This document shows positions 11,388 through 23,500 of a stretch of 64,000 bases of DNA, piece after piece. How positions within the stretch are numbered: position 1 is the first letter of the stretch; every line of letters starts with the position of its first letter. The translations under genes and the position numbers were made by a program. The DNA lies in assembly GCA_020002185.1 (NCBI GenBank), contig CM034534.1, positions 32,091,049-32,155,048 on the forward strand, in the 5' to 3' direction. This stretch comes from Paraescarpia echinospica (Eukaryota; Annelida; Polychaeta; Sabellida; Siboglinidae). The notes under the pieces are model-generated. The model saw only the letters and a program-made list of their open reading frames with translations, did not search any database and was not told the DNA's origin.

Positions 11388-14300
11388 GGTCATTGCCATG
11401 GCTACTGACCTGCAGAGGTCGCTGTGTTAAAAAATGTGGCCATCTTCAAAAGAAGGCGTCGTACAAAACTTTCTGTTGATTTATCGCTGGTATTTTTAGT
11501 GGTGCCACACCAAATACGTGTTTGTGTGTGTGCGAGAAAAATGTTTTTTGTCCTATTGGTGAAATGAAGCCAGACTGTTTGATGAAAACTAGGAAACTGT
11601 GAATCAGGCTTGACCGACTGGATAGACGTCTATGACATTGCCCAGGTCATGCTAGTTCTGGGTCATGATGACCTAGAATCATCATGACCTCTTATAACTG
11701 AATACTGTATTTCAGTATGGGTAGGTGTCCTTCACGTGCATAAATGTAGCATGTCACTTGAATGAGATATGTATACATATGCATTGTATATATTATACAT
11801 AACTATTATACATCATTTCGATTGACCTCAGTATATAGATGGCCGAGAAATCTCTTGTTGTTTTTCAGGATGCGACATGTGAACGTATGATTGAACTTGT
11901 ATGTTCGCTTGTAGATAAAAAAATTCAAATGTAGCAGCTAGGTAAATATCCACTTGTATCGAGGCTGTTGTCACACAATGACGAAGCCGACGTATTGCTT
12001 CACTGCTGCCACCTGGTGGTGTTCCGGGGAAACATTTCCGGAAAGTATGGACCATATCATTTATATAGTTCTTTTTATTTTCCCAGTGAGGATTTACCCC
12101 TGCTCAGCCTTTTCCAATTTCTTTCCTGATTCCCGTTACATATTCCTGGGTTTTTGTCTCTTGGGCATCAGAATTGGAAAACAAGAAATGTGTGCATACA
12201 TACTAACAATTTTGACATAAGTTTTAATGCCTATGCATTAAGAAATAATTTCCCACTATTTCCACCTGCCCTAATAATCTACAAATCTGTTTCTTGGCTT
12301 CCTGTGTTCAAATAACCTTGTATTCCCACAGTGAATCCTGATATTGTAATGCAGCAGTTTTGTATTTCCCTTGTTAGCATTGTCCACCAAATCTTGTGGT
12401 TGTGAATTACCCGTGATTTTCTTGTTTTGTTTGCTCTGTTGTAGGGGGTAGTTTTGTGATATAGGGTTGTTGGGTTTTTTGCATGTGTTAGTGATTACAT
12501 GCTGCTTTCAGAGCGTGCTGAAGTCTTGTCTTCAGCCAGCACTGCTGCCTTGATATAAAACGATAGCTAGAACCTGTTTAAACGGGAACATGAAATTACG
12601 TTACCATGGTTACAGCTGCAGAAATCGCTATGACAACGACAACACCAGATGGCAAATATCACATCAGTGGCGATATTCTAGAATTGATCACATGATGATA
12701 TCGACATGTTGATATCCACAGTGGATTAAAATGATATTCTAGTTTTCTGCATCAAGTTATGCAGTTAGCATAAGTGACGAAATTTATTAGAAAAGTTCGA
12801 AAAAATAAATCACTTTCAGAGTATTTTGCTTGTGACTGTGCCTGTTTATGTTCACCTTTATAGATGACATCTTGCTAAATATAGGGACTTACAATGGGAT
12901 TAGCTGCATGCAGTTGTATCAACATGATGCAACACCAATATTGTACTTCCATTCACATTGCCCATCCTGTGGATGCTGTAAAACACTATTTATGCTGGAG
13001 ATAATTTTTGCAGAAAATGGGTGTGAAACCATCTCGCTGGAAGAAAGGTTCACAGATTTATGAATTCATGCAATACCAAAAATCCAGAAAATGTCTTCCA
13101 CGCAAGAAAATTGGTGTTGTACAGTATTCAAGAGATGGTAGTTGCAGAATGTTGTTGTGGCACCAAGTGCAGACTGTTGATAAGTGCGTGTGCTGGATCA
13201 CGGTTGTCTTTACCTGCCAAGGGACCAGAGATCTTACTCCATTGTGTATACCGGTACATCACGTACCGTGTGTGTAAACACCATTTAAGGTGGCAACTTG
13301 TGCATATCCTTGGCACAGCAGTGCATCCTACATGTTTCCCATGCGGTTGTACAGATTCTAAATAGACAGGTGGAACCTGTTCATTGAAACGGGCGGTTGC
13401 GTAAGTACCCAAAGAATGTATGGCATGACATATTGGCGCTGATTTGGTCATTACCATGTGTTGTGCAGAAAATAAATCACTACAGTGCTGCCACCTGTTA
13501 AGTGGAATGTATATTAGTGCACATTGACAACCATGTAATGTCACTTGAATCCTGTGGGTATTGGCTGTGATTTCGGAAGACATTCGCTCAAAATCAGAAA
13601 TCCCACAGGACGTATTGAACCAATACAAAACGCTGTATGGTTCTTTGGAGTTTGTGAACTTAAAGAGACTGCATCTAAATTCCTGCTTCGTGTGCTAGTC
13701 ACAGAAGCATTCTATCATCATTTACAGGTGCTTATTTATTGTTGTTTCTCTGATGCGATAGGCTGTGTGTGCACGCCGTGTCACTGACATGGAGCTCTGC
13801 AGGCAGACAGTGGTCCACTTATTACGTTTTTATGTTATAATTTATTAACCTAGTGCTACGTTAGTGTTGAGGGCTTGTGGCTAATATTGGGGAAATTGGT
13901 TTTTAAGAGGCAGCCGGGAACACAATGCAGGAGGAAAACATGAATGATACCTGTGGCAGGGGAAAGGGGGCATTACTGTGGTAGTGTAGCTGCGTTGTTA
14001 CTTAGTGTTATTGCAGGTTCACGTAATACCGGCGTGTAAAATATCCAATAAAATACGTCGGCAACATTGTTTTTAGGTGTATCCATCACAGTTGAATGGC
14101 ATAATTGTTATTTTATCAAGAAGGGTAGTGCTTAATTCTTGTCTCGTCCCCCCGAGGGGGTGATTATCGTTTATGTGCTGCGGAAATGGTCATAAACTCT
14201 ATATATGAATATATGTGCGGGAAGATGATTGTCATGATTCTTGGTCAACATTTTAATGAGAGAAAGATTCGTTGAGGAGTTGTAGAAACAGCTTTTTCTG

Positions 14301-14500
14301 CTGAAGGAAACAATGCAACATTTTAATGTTTTATGACAGAATTTCTCACGTGATCGCTTTCTGTATCGCCGTAGTTGGTGTCTTGAAATAAAGCAGTTAA
14401 TGCCTCGTTTTCACAAGGATTGTTTTGATGATTCGGCACATACCCTGGTTTTATGGAATGTCCCATGTTCACATATTTCAGTGTTTAAAGTGGGTTCAAA
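11388..14500 (+). other. Hexokinase 3' UTR and intergenic DNA
   Basis: Non-coding sequence after the hexokinase stop. AATAAA in GAAATAAAGCAG (about 14385) and AAATAAATCAC (about 12803) are candidate polyadenylation signals, but the true 3' end cannot be fixed. Open frames at 12848-13787 on both strands overlap each other and show no domain. Confidence 0.5.
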
Positions 14501-14503
14501 CAC

Positions 14504-14670
14504 AACATATTAAGTTGTGCAGTGAAGTAGTTTGGCTGAATAAAGTTAACAACTTTTGATAACAATTATTTTGTATTATACATTTTTATTTATTTAAATA
14601 TTAAGTTATTTTTATAACAAGTATTACTCTTAATTCAGCCAAACTCCTTCATTACATAGCTTAACATATT
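14504..14670. mobile_element. MITE-like inverted-repeat element
   Basis: AACATATTAAGTTGTGCAGT then GAAGTAGTTTGGCTGAATAA at the left is mirrored by AATTCAGCCAAACTCCTTC and TAGCTTAACATATT at the right. A lone arm occurs at 2045-2120. The interior is only AT-rich filler. Confidence 0.75.
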
Positions 14671-15525
14671 ATTTATGAAAATAATTTGTTTTTAAATATA
14701 ATTTTTTTCATGGGACATTAAACAAAATAACTTATAATATTGTATGGTTACTGTCATGTAAAAACTTCCAGGTACCTATCAACACGTCAGTCCCTCTTTG
14801 TCTAATCTCCTACACCTGATGACCACACAACCCATAATCTGTCACAACAGGTTTTCATTCCCAGATCTAAACGTGTGCATTCTCTATCACCTGTATATTT
14901 TGTAGCCTAATAAATTGCACTATTTGATCAGAAAAGGAATGCTAATGACCAGCTAAAGCAGCTTCCTCAACTGGTTCTTTTAAATAAGTAGTGCGTGAAT
15001 AATTGGAATAATATGTTTAATGAAAATGCGCATTAAAATAGTGTTGGTGGTCAAACGAATGACTTTAGCCATTCATCTTTTGAATGGCCAAAGCCAAATC
15101 CGTTTTCAACCCACTGAATTTGCCGATATAATGGTTTTTGAGAGTGCAAGGAAAGTTAACAATATTAACACAGAAACATGAACTGTATCAAGACAAAAAT
15201 GTGAATTTCACATAAAAACTGATGCATCTGTACATGGAATACCAGTACGGCGTAATGCACCCACACAAACACACCATTAGTAAAGCTGATCAGGAGACAA
15301 AACAATAGGACCAGCAGTCACTTATCAATATATTATGTACATTTTATTTTCAACATTTCTGAAATACATCATTTAATAATGTACAATGGGTAGAATGTCA
15401 CTATGAAATACTTCATACTTGTTGCAATGTATGAAGTCCCTGTACATAATACAGATGAGGTGAATATGGCCGTATCCTGCTTTAACACAGATTTCCTTCA
15501 AATGAAAAAATGTTGATAAATTACA
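14671..15525. other. Intergenic, no feature recognised
   Basis: AT-rich DNA between the two convergent genes. No open frame of note and no clear repeat. Confidence 0.5.
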
Positions 15526-15527
15526 GA

Positions 15528-15945
15528 TTACAGATGCATAACTTTGAACAACACACTTTGTAGGAGTATGTATTACACAAGTATAACTTTGAATAACACA
15601 CTTTGTAGGAGTATGTATTACACAAGTATAACTTTGAATAACACTTTGTAGGAGTATGTATTACACAAGTATAACTTTGAATAACACACTTTGTATGTAT
15701 ACACAAGTAACTTTGAATAACGCACTTTGTAGGCGTACGTATTACACAAGTATAACTTTGAATAACACACTTTGTAGGAGTATGTATTACACAAGTATAA
15801 CTTTGAATAACACACTTTGTATGTATACACAAGTAACTTTGAATAACGCACTTTGTAGGCGTATGTATTACACAAGTATAACTTTGAATAACACATTTTA
15901 TAGCCGTGTGTATTACACAAGTATAACTTTGAATACAAAACTTTA
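15528..15945. repeat. Minisatellite with higher-order structure
   Basis: About nine units around the core ACAAGTATAACTTTGAATAA followed by CACACTTTGTAGGAGTATG. A shorter variant (GTATGTATACACAAGTAACT) alternates with the long form, and a long-short-long block occurs twice (15666-15750 and 15790-15880). The open frames across it are artefacts. Confidence 0.95.
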
Positions 15946-16140
15946 TATGGGTTGAAGAGCAAATCCTTTTGATGCTAGGCAGATTTTCAACAAAATGCAG
16001 CAAATTTTGTTTGATGTGGGTATATTTTGTAGCCTGTCAGATGGCAACACTGGTTTGAAATAGCAATGACATAGGCCTATGAAAAACTGAATATAGATTT
16101 ATACAGAACTTCAAGTCAAAAATACATCATCTCGACTTCT

Positions 16141-16357
16141 CTGGGCAGCATTCATCTATGCTGCGATTACTGCATGAAGACTATTCGTACACAAATACCC
16201 TCCATTGTCTATAGCCTGGTACTCATAAAGCTGAGTGAACAGGAGCAACGTGGAGTGAACTAACTTGTCCAAGGTTCGACACAGCAGCGACAGGATTCAA
16301 ACCTGGGTTCTCTCGATTGAGAGTCCAATGGTCTATCTGCAATGCTACCATGCTCCA
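16141..16357 (-). mobile_element. tRNA-derived SINE (family S1)
   Basis: Read on the minus strand, a tRNA-like head with B-box-like GGTTTGAATCCTG is followed by a body containing GTGTACGAATAGTCTTCATG (the complement of 16170-16190). It is the same element as 21548-21752, with further partial copies at 22545-22610, 60088-60205 and 63583-63745. Confidence 0.8.
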
Positions 16358-16805
16358 CGCATATGGTACAAATGAACTGCTCTCGAAGATACTCCAGTGT
16401 CTAATATAGTGGTGTCAGCTGGAAGGAGATACTTGCTGCGCTGTACAAATCAACAACCACACACCTGTGTCCAGACAGACAGATGTCTAAAATAACATAG
16501 TTCATAAAAGAATCATAATACTCTATTTACATTATGCTATTTACAGTTGCACGCAAACTATCATATGTTTGTCTGTAGGGCTACAGCGATACATAACGCA
16601 ACGATATCAATTGCAATACTTGTGGTATGCATTGGTATGATAAGTATGTGGTATGCATTGTGATAATGTCATGATACACATTGCGATACCTGTGATCTGA
16701 TAGATATTGCGATATGTAAAGATACATTGTTTTAGAGAAAGTTTAGTTACACCACATTATACAGAGGTTTGTATTTACTGTGAAATCCAGTGGTGAATGG
16801 GAAAG
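16358..16805. other. Intergenic, low-complexity GATAC-rich stretch
   Basis: At 16580-16720 irregular repeats of GCGATAC, TGTGGTATGCATTG and similar words occur. Nothing coding was seen. Confidence 0.5.
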
Positions 16806-16807
16806 TT

Positions 16808-17208
16808 GAGAGCCCCACTTCACCACTGGTAAATTGGGTCACACAGGGGTTACAAGTCGTATTCATGCTAAATGCAAGGTGCACTTCACCACTGGTAAGT
16901 TGGGTCACACAGGGGTTACAAGTCGTATTCATGCTAAATGCAAGGTGCACTTCACCACTGGTAAGTTGGGTCACACAGGGGTTACAAGTCGTATTCATGC
17001 TAAATGCAAGGTGCACTTCACCACTGGTAAATTGGGTCACACAGGGGTTACAAGTCGTATTCATGCTAAATGCAAGGTGCACTTCACCACTGGTAAATTG
17101 GGTCACACAGGGGTTACAAGTCGTATTCATGCTAAATGCAAGGTGCACTTCACCACTGGTAAATTGGGTCACACAGGGGTTACAAGTCGTATTCATGCTA
17201 AATGCAAG
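16808..17208. repeat. 66-bp minisatellite, six near-identical copies
   Basis: The unit contains CACTTCACCACTGGTAAATT, GGGTCACACAGGGGTTACAA and GTCGTATTCATGCTAAATGC. Copies differ only at an A/G in GGTAA(A/G)TTGGG. Because 66 is a multiple of three, three frames stay open across the array. It starts about 230 bp beyond the CENPI stop codon, so it may lie in that gene's 3' UTR. Confidence 0.95.
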
Positions 17209-17436
17209 CTCATTGTGCCAAATGGATTCGTTGGTTTCTGATATGTACTTTTTATATCTTGCAACATGATAAAACATTGGAAGATAAGTTTGCGTGTATC
17301 ATACAGTTGTATATGTATTGTGATTCTTATAAAATGTATCGCATTGTAAAAAGTATAATGATTCACCGAAGCATCAGTGCATCATTACAGCCCTGTCAGA
17401 GTAATGACAGAGACTCCTAAACTGCCACCTCTGTCG

Positions 17437-17568
17437 TTACGAGTGACCAGACGTTGCACTGAGTCGGGATTGACTGGTCGAGTGTCTTTGGATGAACAAC
17501 TTGACAAAGTTCATCATTCCCGGCATGTGTCTTGTTTCCAGGAACTCCAGGTATGCATCAATGTTTTG
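17437..17568 (-). CDS. CENPI: CENPI exon 17 with stop codon
   Basis: Acceptor TTTGTTTTGCAG, TAA at 17437-17439, 44 codons including stop. Encodes [20 protein letters not shown] and [17 protein letters not shown], matching the C-terminal YLDYLFSQGLQGLKLFIRSS of vertebrate CENP-I. It lies 2.6 kb from exon 16. Confidence 0.9.
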   Translation of the reverse strand, partial: QNIDAYLEFLETRHMPGMMNFVKLFIQRHSTSQSRLSATSGHS

Positions 17569-20500
17569 CTGCAAAACAAACAGAAAGTACACAAATTGCA
17601 ACATACAAAACAAGGCCACACACCAGATGGAATGACGTTTTTTATAAAAAGAAATACAATGTGTTTCTACCAAATTTGTATAGCTTTGTATTTTATTATT
17701 AATAAAGTTAACTTTTATAACAATAATTACGTTACTTCTAAATCATTTTTATTCATAAATAGAGAGTGCTATTATCAAGTAACCTATATTGCCAGCCCTC
17801 GACATTAACATTGGCCCTTCTGGCTCGGCACCTTTTTTGAGGCTGTCGGGCCAGTTCGGGCCACTAGTTTTCATATTTTACTGATTTCAATCCGATTGAC
17901 CACCATCGTGTTTCCGATAACCCGACCATACCTAGAAAAATAGGACAACCCTAAAGCCTAATCTTTTTATTTGATATATAAATCAATGTTTGTTTTCTTA
18001 CATTTTTGTTATAACTAATTAAATAACGGCAACTAAAACTCACGTATGCACTGCCAAACTCATTTGTATCCGCCCGTGATTGGCAAATGGCAATAAGCGA
18101 TCTTGTTACACGTTAGCTACAGATGGCAGGCAATCTCAACTGTCGTCTGCATGATAAAACCCTAGTGCATATAATATTCCAGAATGGAAAGGCGTGAAGG
18201 AAATTGTTTATATTATCAAACATTTGACACCATTGCTAAAGACGGTGGATCTTGTAATACAGCTGTGTCTTGGGCGGACCGAGAGAAAGGACTGTAGACA
18301 GCGTTCGTATTGTCTCACACCAAGACGTTGTTTACATCAGCATCGGTTATCACCAGTCATAATGATAACGTGATACACATGGTATGGTATTCAGATGCAC
18401 ATTTATCATATCCTGGTAATACTGGCTTTAGCATTGAGCCTCAGGCACAGCCAAAACCAAGAAATGCTTTTGATGTGCTGACAGCCAGCTAAAGTAACAA
18501 GCCCCGAGCTGAAAATAGGTCAGTAATGTCTCGGATTTTACATTAATGGCAGAATGCAGAGTGATACCACGATTAAAAATCTTCATTTAACTTTGCATTG
18601 CGGACTTCTTGTGAAGCGACCAACAGGCACCTAGGTCTCAACATATTTTTTTTACCAAATCCGGGCCAGTAATTTTTGGGCCAGCCAGTAACTTTTCAAA
18701 TCTAATGGCCCCCTGGGCCAGTGGATACAAAATCTTAATGTCAAGGCCTGACCGTTATTCAATTTTTCACAGCTGTTTTGTCAAACCATTTTTTAGATTT
18801 GGAAGAATATCTCTGAAGTAACTAAACTAGCGAAACAAGGCTTTGAATGTAGGATTCGCTTTATTCTTCTCCACACAACTGGTAGAACACATTACAAGAA
18901 TTACCAACAGTTCAGTTTGAAAGTTACATCACTATTGGTTGCAAATTGGATACTCTCTAAAGAAAATATTTACAAATACTTTTATTTCAGATTAAAAACA
19001 TCTAGGGTAATATCTTACCCTGATGAGCTTTGGCTGAACTTGTGTTGTATCTGGTAATATCTACAAAAGAAAAAAGACTGACATATAACAATGTGGACTG
19101 ATAGTGAGGCCTGAGGGACCCATCAACGTAGCTAACAGGAACATGCTACTTTAACCATTTCAGTACTACAGCCCTAACCAGCTGTGACCACTGAATACTG
19201 TATTCCTAGTGAATATGCAAGATAATGGACTACCTCACTTCAAGTCAAGATTTGAGCAAAAAAAATTCTTTTATGAATAGGAATGTTACATATTTTTGGA
19301 AAGTATGATAATCAGCGAATAAAATGAGCCATATCATTTTACATTCCGTCGTCATGGTAACCAACAATCCAAGATGGCCACCATATTAAGTTCGCCGACA
19401 TCATTATTATGTCGATCGTCAACATCCGACAAAGATTCTTCGATAAAACTATCAAATAATCTGTCCAAAACTTACGGTGGTAAATCGCTAGTTGAAGTAA
19501 TGCGGTCCGCCATTGTGGCTGCCGCAGAGTTTGATAATCCATCATTAAAAACCGTGAAAATCACCGTAAACTATTATTGAGCGATAATAAACAACGACCA
19601 CTGCTGAATGCCTAATTTATTCGCCTTGACAACCGTACACAACAAGTGGCTCCATGCAGTGGATTAATATGAATTAAAACGATTTGAATAGCAGACATCG
19701 TCAATGTCGGAAAACCGGCCTGTCGTACAGAAGCGTCACAGATAGTGCTGCCGGAAAACCAGCCTGTTGTACTGAAATGGTTAAAGGTACTAGCAGAAAT
19801 GCCTGTCCTCTGGATACATACAGACACAAAAGACAGTTTCCCAAATTATTTGTCCATGATGTGTGACACCAGTGTGAGCAGTTTTTTGAAATGCAAGTAA
19901 TGTAAAACATTCCCAGTTGATAGACAGTCCTCGGTACAATTGCAGAAAATGTGTTTACAAATGACGGGCATTAACTCAAAAACCAGTAATAACCCTCAAT
20001 GGGAATTTTGAAAAAATAACGACGTTACATTTCTTCCAAAGGATCGTGGATTAATTCCTGAAAGTTTGGCTCCCAAGATGGAAACTGTCTAGAAGGAAAA
20101 TATTAACATATACACTATGCTACCATGAGTACAGATAAATGACGGCCTTGCAGACATTTCAACAACTGCCTTACCTCGGCTAGAAACCTGACGGCCAAGC
20201 CAAGCATGGCTGGATGCTGACTGAGGGAGAAACTGTGTTTTGCTGACACCTGGCTGCTTGGAGGCATCAGTCCAAGCAGGTGGAACACAGACAGGGGGTG
20301 CTTGTCAGAACCACTGAATGCACGACTCCGCCACAAGGTGTCGCACATGTCAACAATGTACAGGTTGAACGTCTTGATGTGGTCGATCAGACGATCACTG
20401 CTGGTGGAGGATGTCTTCAGATGGCGGATCGCCTGGTAGGCGTGGCGGTAACTGGCAAACACAGATAAGGGGTCATCTCATTACTTTGCAAGTATAAAAA

Positions 20501-23500
20501 ATAAGGGATGGTCTCGTAAGTGTGCATATTGAAGTAAAACAAGGAGTCGTTTCACAAAATTCAAACTCTGGTGCATTGTAATAGCATCTCCCCCGAGACA
20601 CTTGAGGTTCACCCACTTCATTGGACCTTTGGCCTCTCATCTACCAACTGGTGATATATTTTTAAAAACAACAATTGTTATTTACAATGTTCACTTATGT
20701 GTTTCTGATATGCAATACTTTTTATAGGGCCTTTCTCTTGCCTGAGATAACTAAATGGTGATCAATTATCCAGATGGTGCCATGGTAAATGAGTGGTTTG
20801 TTGCTCCATGGGAGGGTGTAAGCTAGTTATACATTATTCTGCTAACCGTATGGGGGAGAACATTTGAGTGAGACACACCTGCACATGACGTCACAGAGCC
20901 GCATGAGGATGGTGGCATGGTCACCGAAGAGACACTTGTAGAAGAGTTCATGTGACAGGACAGGCGCGACCGGGATGTCATAGGCCTGGTACATCGTCGA
21001 CACCTGTGGAAGATGACAGCACAGGTGAACCGCAGCTCAATTCTGGATTTAATTGACCTATCCATCACATTATATGTCGCCTAGCAAAAGTCCGTAAAAT
21101 CATCAACAAGCAGTTACTGAACACATGAAGCAGTTGTAATTTTCGTAATATTTGTTGTTGAAAATCTGGCCCCAAAAGTGTTTCTTTATGATAAAAACAT
21201 AAGGCAAAGTGACAACCATATGTGGGAATGTTTGATTTTGGAGATGTCACACGGCAATGATAATGTAATACACAACATATATAACCGTTAACAACACTGT
21301 TGGCAAAGCTTCACGGAGGTCACATGCATACTTTTGATTGTGCCCTTGGCAAACCACAACACAGTGGATCCGTCAATTATGGTCTCGGTTACACCAGCAA
21401 AAATGCCCATTCTCTAGATGGCGCTATGTACACATGGACATAGAAGACAGTTACGTGAAGTATTCGTACCATTACATAAACTTGAGCAGTTTTACTGCAC
21501 ATTTCCTAAGATTATTGCTGGAAGTTATGTAAAACATTCCCAATATTCAATCATGCTGCAATAAATGCACGAAGACTATTTGTACATAAATATCCACCAC
21601 TGTCTATAACCAGATAATCATTCATACAGCTGAGTGAACTGGAGCAATGTAGCATGAATGAACTTGCCCAAGGTTTGACACAGCAGTGCAGGATTCGAAC
21701 CCGGGTTCTCTTGATTGAGAGTCCGATGCTCTAGACACTGCGCCACACAATGAAAAAGGTTAACAATGCAGAAAGACTGAGAATGCTGAGATGAGAAGAC
21801 ACATACTAGTTCGTAGAAGCTGAGGACACAGTGGTGTAGGAGGACGTGTTCTCGCTCCTGTCGTAACGCCAGCACACTAACATTGTCAACAAACTCAATG
21901 AATGACGTGATCGTGTCGAGGGGGTGGAAGGGTTCGCTTGAGAGTGCATCTTTGTCCGAGAACACCGAAAAACTGGAAACAATTTACGTGATCAACCATG
22001 CGGAACAACCCGTCTAACTAGGTAGAACAACAATTATTTCCTTGTGGAATACATACAACCATATGGAACAATACATCCAATCTAGCTGTAATGTAATTTA
22101 TATGTCAACACCATCAAATAATATAAATTACCATATTCGTTCTTTTTAGTATACATGACCTAATTAGTGTAGACCCGCCCTTTTTCAACATAGCAGAGTA
22201 GAGACAGGAAAAATACACATGACTGCCCCATGTGGTGCCACCATTTTGTCATTTCACCCTTGTTTTGTAAACAGATTTTTTAACCTAAAAAATTTGTTAA
22301 GCATACTGTGCACTAAAAAGAGTGATTACGGTATTTCTTTATACCACTGTTTAGAATTGTCACTAAACATCACTTTTGTGCTAATATAATTCCATGACAC
22401 AGCACCGTTTGCCCTTATAGAACATTGATACTCCTCAGTCTTACTTCCATCTGTCATCATTGTCATGCATGGTTGGACAGTTCCACATGGTTGGATAGTT
22501 CCACATGGTTGGACAGGTCCACATGGTTGGACAGTTCCACATGGCATTGACACTGATTCATACAGCCGTATGAACTGATGCAACATATGGTTAATGAACT
22601 AGCCCAAGATTAACCAGTTCAGTGCCACAGAGAAGATTCCACCAATAATCATTTTTGCCAAGAAGTGCCAAGCAGCAAGTTGCGTTTTTGCAACGTCTAC
22701 TGGCATTGGCTTGTTGTGTCTATGACACCATTACAAACTGGCCAAGAAGATTAATCATTACAAAAGGAAGGTGGTATTAAAATTACGCTTAGATTAATAA
22801 GGTCACCCTTGGGACAGGGTAAATGTGACCTGAATGGTCAGGTGACCATATTAGTAAGACTAGTTTCCAATATTGTTACAGAAATAATTTTGGCCTGTCC
22901 TAGGATGACCTTAATTGCAAGGTGACTCTATTACTGAGGAGATTGTAGAGTGACGTTCCATTGCATTATGTTTTTGGAATTAAATAGAACATCATCTGCC
23001 CTTTTAGGAAATGTATAAAATTACCACGTTTGAGCGGGCATAGAGACATGAGTTCGCAATAAATAGGCTCCATATTTGGCATATTACTTGACAAGAGTAT
23101 TATTAGTTCATGTATACAAAATTTCAAAAAACCATTTAAAATTTCATTTCACTTAGTCTTTAAAAACAGCAGTAAGATTATTCTACAGTAGGCACTTACT
23201 GGTCAGACTCATCCAGTCCTTGGGCCTGTGAGTTCTCGGAGGACTGATACCGTGGCCATTCAATGCTCACAAAGTTACGCAGCAGGTCGGTGAAGCAGAT
23301 CAGTATTTGGCACTGGAAACATGCAACACGGATCTTTAAAGTTTAAATATGTGTATGTCTGAAGTTCGGTTGTCTGTTATGTTACTCAGGGTTGGTAATT
23401 GTTTGCAATAGGTTTGGTGAGACAGTTGTACTTGGTCCCACTTTGCAGTCAGGGGCATGGGAACCAGCCTACTTCAAAGGTACCCTAAAGGGTTAGGTTG

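Noticed and set aside
12848..13787. Cluster of overlapping open frames on both strands
   Set aside because: Mutually exclusive frames without domain signatures, lying in the 3' flank of hexokinase.
15521..16003. Tandem array resembling a CRISPR repeat pattern
   Set aside because: Units are contiguous with no unique spacers and the host is eukaryotic.
16747..17277. Repeat protein of 22-residue units on the minus strand (and two plus-strand versions)
   Set aside because: Open in three frames because the unit is 66 bp; no splice or start evidence, and all three cannot be real.
20115..20175. Unspliced C-terminus of CENPI reading through the exon 16 donor
   Set aside because: A GTAAGG donor follows FLAE and the family's C-terminal helix is present in phase at 17437-17568.
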